The notes under the pieces are model-generated. The model ran no database searches, was not told where the DNA came from, and was given only the letters and a program-made list of their open reading frames with translations. Position numbers and translations under genes: made by a program. Positions 61,065 through 64,000 of a stretch of DNA of 64,000 nt are shown piece after piece. Each line of letters opens with the position of its first letter. Positions within the stretch are counted from its first letter, which is position 1. Origin of the DNA: CAINVV01 sp963663005 (GTDB taxonomy: Bacteria; Bacteroidota; Bacteroidia; Bacteroidales; Prolixibacteraceae); contig CAXXHH010000015.1 of NCBI GenBank assembly GCA_963663005.2, positions 744,001 to 808,000 on the forward strand, written 5' to 3'.

Positions 61065-62297
61065 CTACTGTCTTACGGATTTTTGCACCTCCCGAAAAAC
61101 GCGCATAAAATTTCCTCCCCAGATCTTTCTGATATCGTTTTCCGAATATCCCCTTTTTACCAATTCGAGCGTCACATTGCCCATCTGACTTACATCCCGG
61201 CAACCAGAAAGATCGCCACCGCCGTCAAAGTCCGTTCCGATGCCGACATAATCAATTCCTATCACCTTCACAATGTGGTCAATATGATCGACCATATCTT
61301 GAACTGTGGCCAATTTATTGGGGTATTTCTTTCCCGTTTCGCGGTATTCTTTCCAGGCTTCTCTTGACCGTTCATCCGATAAATCCTGAAAATCATTGTA
61401 CTTGGTTCTAATTACAGCTAACGCAGAATCCCTTTTCGGATTGGGATCCGGAACCTTCACATAATCCGAAAGAAAGCACATTTGTATGACACCGCCGTTC
61501 TTCGCCAAGGCTTTCAGATCGGCGTCAGTCAGATTTCGTGGATTATCACACATGGCACGAGCACAAGAATGGCTGGCGATTATCGGTGATTTGCTTAGCT
61601 TGATGACATCCATGAAAGCCTCATCCGAGATGTGCGAGACATCAATCATCATCCCGGTCTTATTCATTTCGGCAACCACTTCTTTCCCAAACGGGGATAA
61701 TCCATGGTGTTCGGCGCCCTTTTTCTTTTCGGTAGAGGAATCACATACATCATTATTAGCAGTATGACAAAGAGTTATATATCTGACTCCCATGTCATAG
61801 TATTTTTTAACCATGGTAATATCGTTGGCAAGAGTGTATCCATTCTCCAGTCCGATAAAGATTGCCCGCTTTCCAGCTTTTTTCAGGGAATAGGCATCAT
61901 CCGGAGTCAAAGCAATTTCGGCAACATCGTGATTTGCACTGACGCTTTTTCTGATGGCATCAAGAATTTCGAGCGCCTTCTTTTTTGCATTGGCATCACC
62001 TTCAGCTGTTCTGGCCCCCTGAGCAACAAATACGGCAAAAAACTGAGCATCCAATCCACCTTCTTTCATTCTTGGAAAATCGACTTTAGTCCCGGTAGCT
62101 GCCTGATCCTGCCTCTTGGAAAGATCAAATCCGTCGCGTAGCAGATTCAGCGGAGTATCCGAATGGGTATCAATTGCTAAGACAGCACTGTGAATCCTGG
62201 CCGCTTTTGCCTCAATACTTTCTTTACCAATCGTGAATCCTGACAAGATGATCAAACTGCACAGGGAACACGCCATCCAAAGAATATTTTTTTTCAT
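61065..62297 (-). CDS. M19-family membrane dipeptidase, exported
   Basis: The 410-residue protein has a signal peptide (ILWMACSLCSLIILSGF). IDTHSDTPLNLLRDGFDL contains the first zinc ligands His45 and Asp47; FIGLENGYTLANDI, ISHSCARAM-like IIASHSCARAMCDNPRN and GIDYVGIGTDFDGGG follow. It is a renal-dipeptidase-type zinc enzyme. Convergent with the HU/SPOR gene with no gap. Confidence 0.93.
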   Translation of the reverse strand: MKKNILWMACSLCSLIILSGFTIGKESIEAKAARIHSAVLAIDTHSDTPLNLLRDGFDLSKRQDQAATGTKVDFPRMKEGGLDAQFFAVFVAQGARTAEGDANAKKKALEILDAIRKSVSANHDVAEIALTPDDAYSLKKAGKRAIFIGLENGYTLANDITMVKKYYDMGVRYITLCHTANNDVCDSSTEKKKGAEHHGLSPFGKEVVAEMNKTGMMIDVSHISDEAFMDVIKLSKSPIIASHSCARAMCDNPRNLTDADLKALAKNGGVIQMCFLSDYVKVPDPNPKRDSALAVIRTKYNDFQDLSDERSREAWKEYRETGKKYPNKLATVQDMVDHIDHIVKVIGIDYVGIGTDFDGGGDLSGCRDVSQMGNVTLELVKRGYSENDIRKIWGGNFMRVFREVQKSVRQ

Positions 62298-62350
62298 ATG
62301 CCAATTTCTTGTTTTAAACGAACTTCCGGTCTCCGAATACCCATTTGCTA

Positions 62351-62956
62351 TTAGTTTTTATACTCAGACAGCTTACTCAGGTACTTTCCAATAATATCGA
62401 ACTCCAGATTTATAACCGTGCCTTCACTGATTGCATGGAAATTTGTATGCTCATGTGTATATGGAATAATGGCAACCTGGAATGTGTCCTTTTGAGAATT
62501 TACCACGGTCAGACTGACTCCGTTCACAGTAACAGATCCTTTCTCAACGGTCATGTAACCCTGTCTGGCCTTGCTCAAATCAAAATCGTATTTAAAAGTA
62601 TAGTACCAACTACCATCAGCTTCCAGAACTTCTTTGCAAATGGCGGTTTGGTCTACATGCCCCTGTACGATGTGCCCATCGAGCCGACCATTCATCATCA
62701 TACTCCTTTCCAGGTTGACTTTGTCACCAATTTTCAACAAGCCAAGATTTGATTTTAGCAGGGTCTCTTTAATTGCCGTCACAGTATAGAGATTTCCCTC
62801 TTTGCTGACAACTGTCAGACAGACACCATTATGCGACAAGCTCTGATCTACCTTCAATTCCGATGTAAAATCGCAACTCAACGTAAGATGAACATTCTCC
62901 TGATCCTTCACAATGGATACGACACTACCCATTCCTTCAATTATTCCTGAAAACAT
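62351..62956 (-). CDS. ribE: Riboflavin synthase, alpha subunit
   Basis: The 201-residue protein has two lumazine-binding barrels: MFSGIIEGMGSVVSI to ETLLKSNLGLLKIGDKVNLE, and GHIVQGHVDQTAICKEVLEA to HTNFHAISEGTVINLEFDII. Each has the SxxGVxLTV-type strand (NGVCLTVVS, VNGVSLTVVN). It converts two lumazines to riboflavin. No FMN riboswitch was recognised upstream. Confidence 0.95.
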   Translation of the reverse strand: MFSGIIEGMGSVVSIVKDQENVHLTLSCDFTSELKVDQSLSHNGVCLTVVSKEGNLYTVTAIKETLLKSNLGLLKIGDKVNLERSMMMNGRLDGHIVQGHVDQTAICKEVLEADGSWYYTFKYDFDLSKARQGYMTVEKGSVTVNGVSLTVVNSQKDTFQVAIIPYTHEHTNFHAISEGTVINLEFDIIGKYLSKLSEYKN

Positions 62957-63083
62957 CGCTTTAACTTTAAAATTTTTACGAAGATAATAGTTTATCCAGA
63001 TCGTGGGTATTCCATTCTTTCTTCTCAGTGGAAATAAGTATATTCATCCTAAAATTTATAAGGAATCCCTTAACCTTTTAAAT

Positions 63084-64000
63084 ATGAAATTTAGTCAAAT
63101 ACAACTGCCGATTATTCTTCAGATGGTACTTCTGGTTATGCTAGCGGTGTATCCGGGACGGGTTAAGTCTCAACAAGATCCGGTCTATACCCAGTACTTA
63201 ACAAATATGCTATCCATACAACCTGCCTACGCCGGAATTTCCGGAGTATTAACAGTTTCAGCCTTATCGCGGGCTCAATGGGTAGGATGGGAAGGAGCGC
63301 CGAATACCAACACTTTTACAATCGATCTTCCTCTAAAATCGGTTAATGTTGGTTTGGGATTATCCATCGTTAATGACAAATGGGGCCCGATTTTACAGAA
63401 CGGCGTTTATGCCGATTATACCTACCGGATAATTTTAAAACCGCGCCAGTACCTTTCATTGGGGATTAAAGCCGGGTTTAACACCTATCATGCAAGATTG
63501 ACAGACCTGGAGCTGAACGATCCGGTAGACCCATCTTTTGCGCAAAATGTTAATTTCCGGATGCTACCCAATGCTGGATTTGGGGCTCTTTGGCATAGTA
63601 ACATTTTCTTCCTTGGAGTGTCGATGCCAAAATTATTTACGAATAATATCATTGATGAATCTGATAAAAAGATTTACCGTGAGATCCTTCACTTCTATGC
63701 AATGGGAGGATATGTATTTTTCGTTTCCGACAACGTGAAATTAAAGCCTACATTTCTATTCCGATGGAGTGAGCAAACCCCTTCATATGTCGACCTGGGA
63801 GCGAACATTTTGTTGTACGACCGGGTTTGGTTTGGTGCAACTTACCGACTAAAAAATGCGTATGCTCTTTCCTTTCAATTCAATGTAAACAGTCAGTTGA
63901 GGTTTGGATATTCTATTGATTTGACTACTTTTCACGAAAATATGGTTAATTCCGGGACCCATGAATTCACAATCAATTACGAATTCCAGAATACCAAGAG
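63084..64000 (+). CDS. PorP/SprF-family type IX secretion membrane protein (partial, 3' end outside window)
   Basis: The frame starts at the ATG 63084 and is open to the window end (about 305 residues). A signal peptide (LQMVLLVMLAVYPGRVKSQQ) is followed by DPVYTQYLTNMLSIQPAYAG, the conserved beginning of PorP/SprF beta-barrels, and then many amphipathic strands (GLGLSIVNDKWGPI, YLSLGIKAGFNTYHARLTDL, LRFGYSIDLTTF). Family members are outer-membrane barrels tied to T9SS or gliding. Such genes often follow large adhesin genes; none is visible upstream here. Confidence 0.88.
   Translation, partial: MKFSQIQLPIILQMVLLVMLAVYPGRVKSQQDPVYTQYLTNMLSIQPAYAGISGVLTVSALSRAQWVGWEGAPNTNTFTIDLPLKSVNVGLGLSIVNDKWGPILQNGVYADYTYRIILKPRQYLSLGIKAGFNTYHARLTDLELNDPVDPSFAQNVNFRMLPNAGFGALWHSNIFFLGVSMPKLFTNNIIDESDKKIYREILHFYAMGGYVFFVSDNVKLKPTFLFRWSEQTPSYVDLGANILLYDRVWFGATYRLKNAYALSFQFNVNSQLRFGYSIDLTTFHENMVNSGTHEFTINYEFQNTK

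Overview
The window reads as chromosomal DNA of a Bacteroidota bacterium (Bacteroidia or a related class; genus not determinable). The evidence is two type IX secretion genes (PorZ-like at 49018-51318, PorP/SprF-like entering the right edge), an HU-CCDC81/SPOR protein, a BlaR1-like sensor fused to a SusC-type plug segment and TonB C-terminal domains, and promoters of the Bacteroidota form (TTG, about 20 bases, TAnnTTTG).

Left arm (1-16.2 kb, all minus strand). A BlaI/BlaR1-type regulatory pair comes first; its probable promoter holds a dyad operator in the spacer. Next is a carbohydrate (probably unsaturated-uronate) catabolic cluster: MFS carrier, cytoplasmic GH88 hydrolase, TIM-barrel sugar isomerase, Gfo/Idh/MocA dehydrogenase broken by one extra base, and an SDR. 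Then comes an unusual co-directional set: ECF sigma factor, small single-pass membrane protein, Spy/CpxP-like protein, and five consecutive lipoproteins (DUF1566, two tandem purple-acid-phosphatase-like metallophosphoesterases, a cysteine-less FGE-fold protein and an arylsulfate sulfotransferase). This is the best candidate here for an undescribed surface or periplasmic system.

Centre-left (16.3-25.9 kb) is mostly housekeeping: glycogen branching enzyme, kdsB, a receiver-less sigma-54 activator, lptE, a TPR-like protein, secG, groES-groEL and mntP.

Accessory region (25.9-39.5 kb). A gene-poor stretch is followed by small cargo genes (SRPBCC, VOC, lipoprotein, DinD) separated by hairpins and repeats. 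A 7.6-kb integrative element follows, bounded by 20-bp direct repeats that are the 3' end of an initiator tRNA-fMet gene. It carries a tyrosine integrase, an excisionase-like HTH protein, a filamentous-phage gene II/X-type Rep flanked by two 36-bp palindrome-containing repeats, an XRE repressor and DUF4468 cargo, one copy of which is frameshifted. No coat, Zot or relaxase gene is visible. A third partial att copy inside a perfect 55-bp direct repeat suggests successive insertions at the same tRNA.

Right arm (39.6-64 kb) is core genome: M23 peptidase, dxr, rseP, tatA, a GIN-domain protein, a TetR regulator, rnr, metF, rdgB, porZ, recO, an aminotransferase homologue lacking its PLP lysine, tRNA-Arg(CCT), a GNAT protein, a CPBP protease, dusB, an aldo/keto reductase, rfbB, galE, an HU/SPOR protein, an M19 dipeptidase, ribE and porP. 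All functions are inferred by reading translated sequence; no database search was run.
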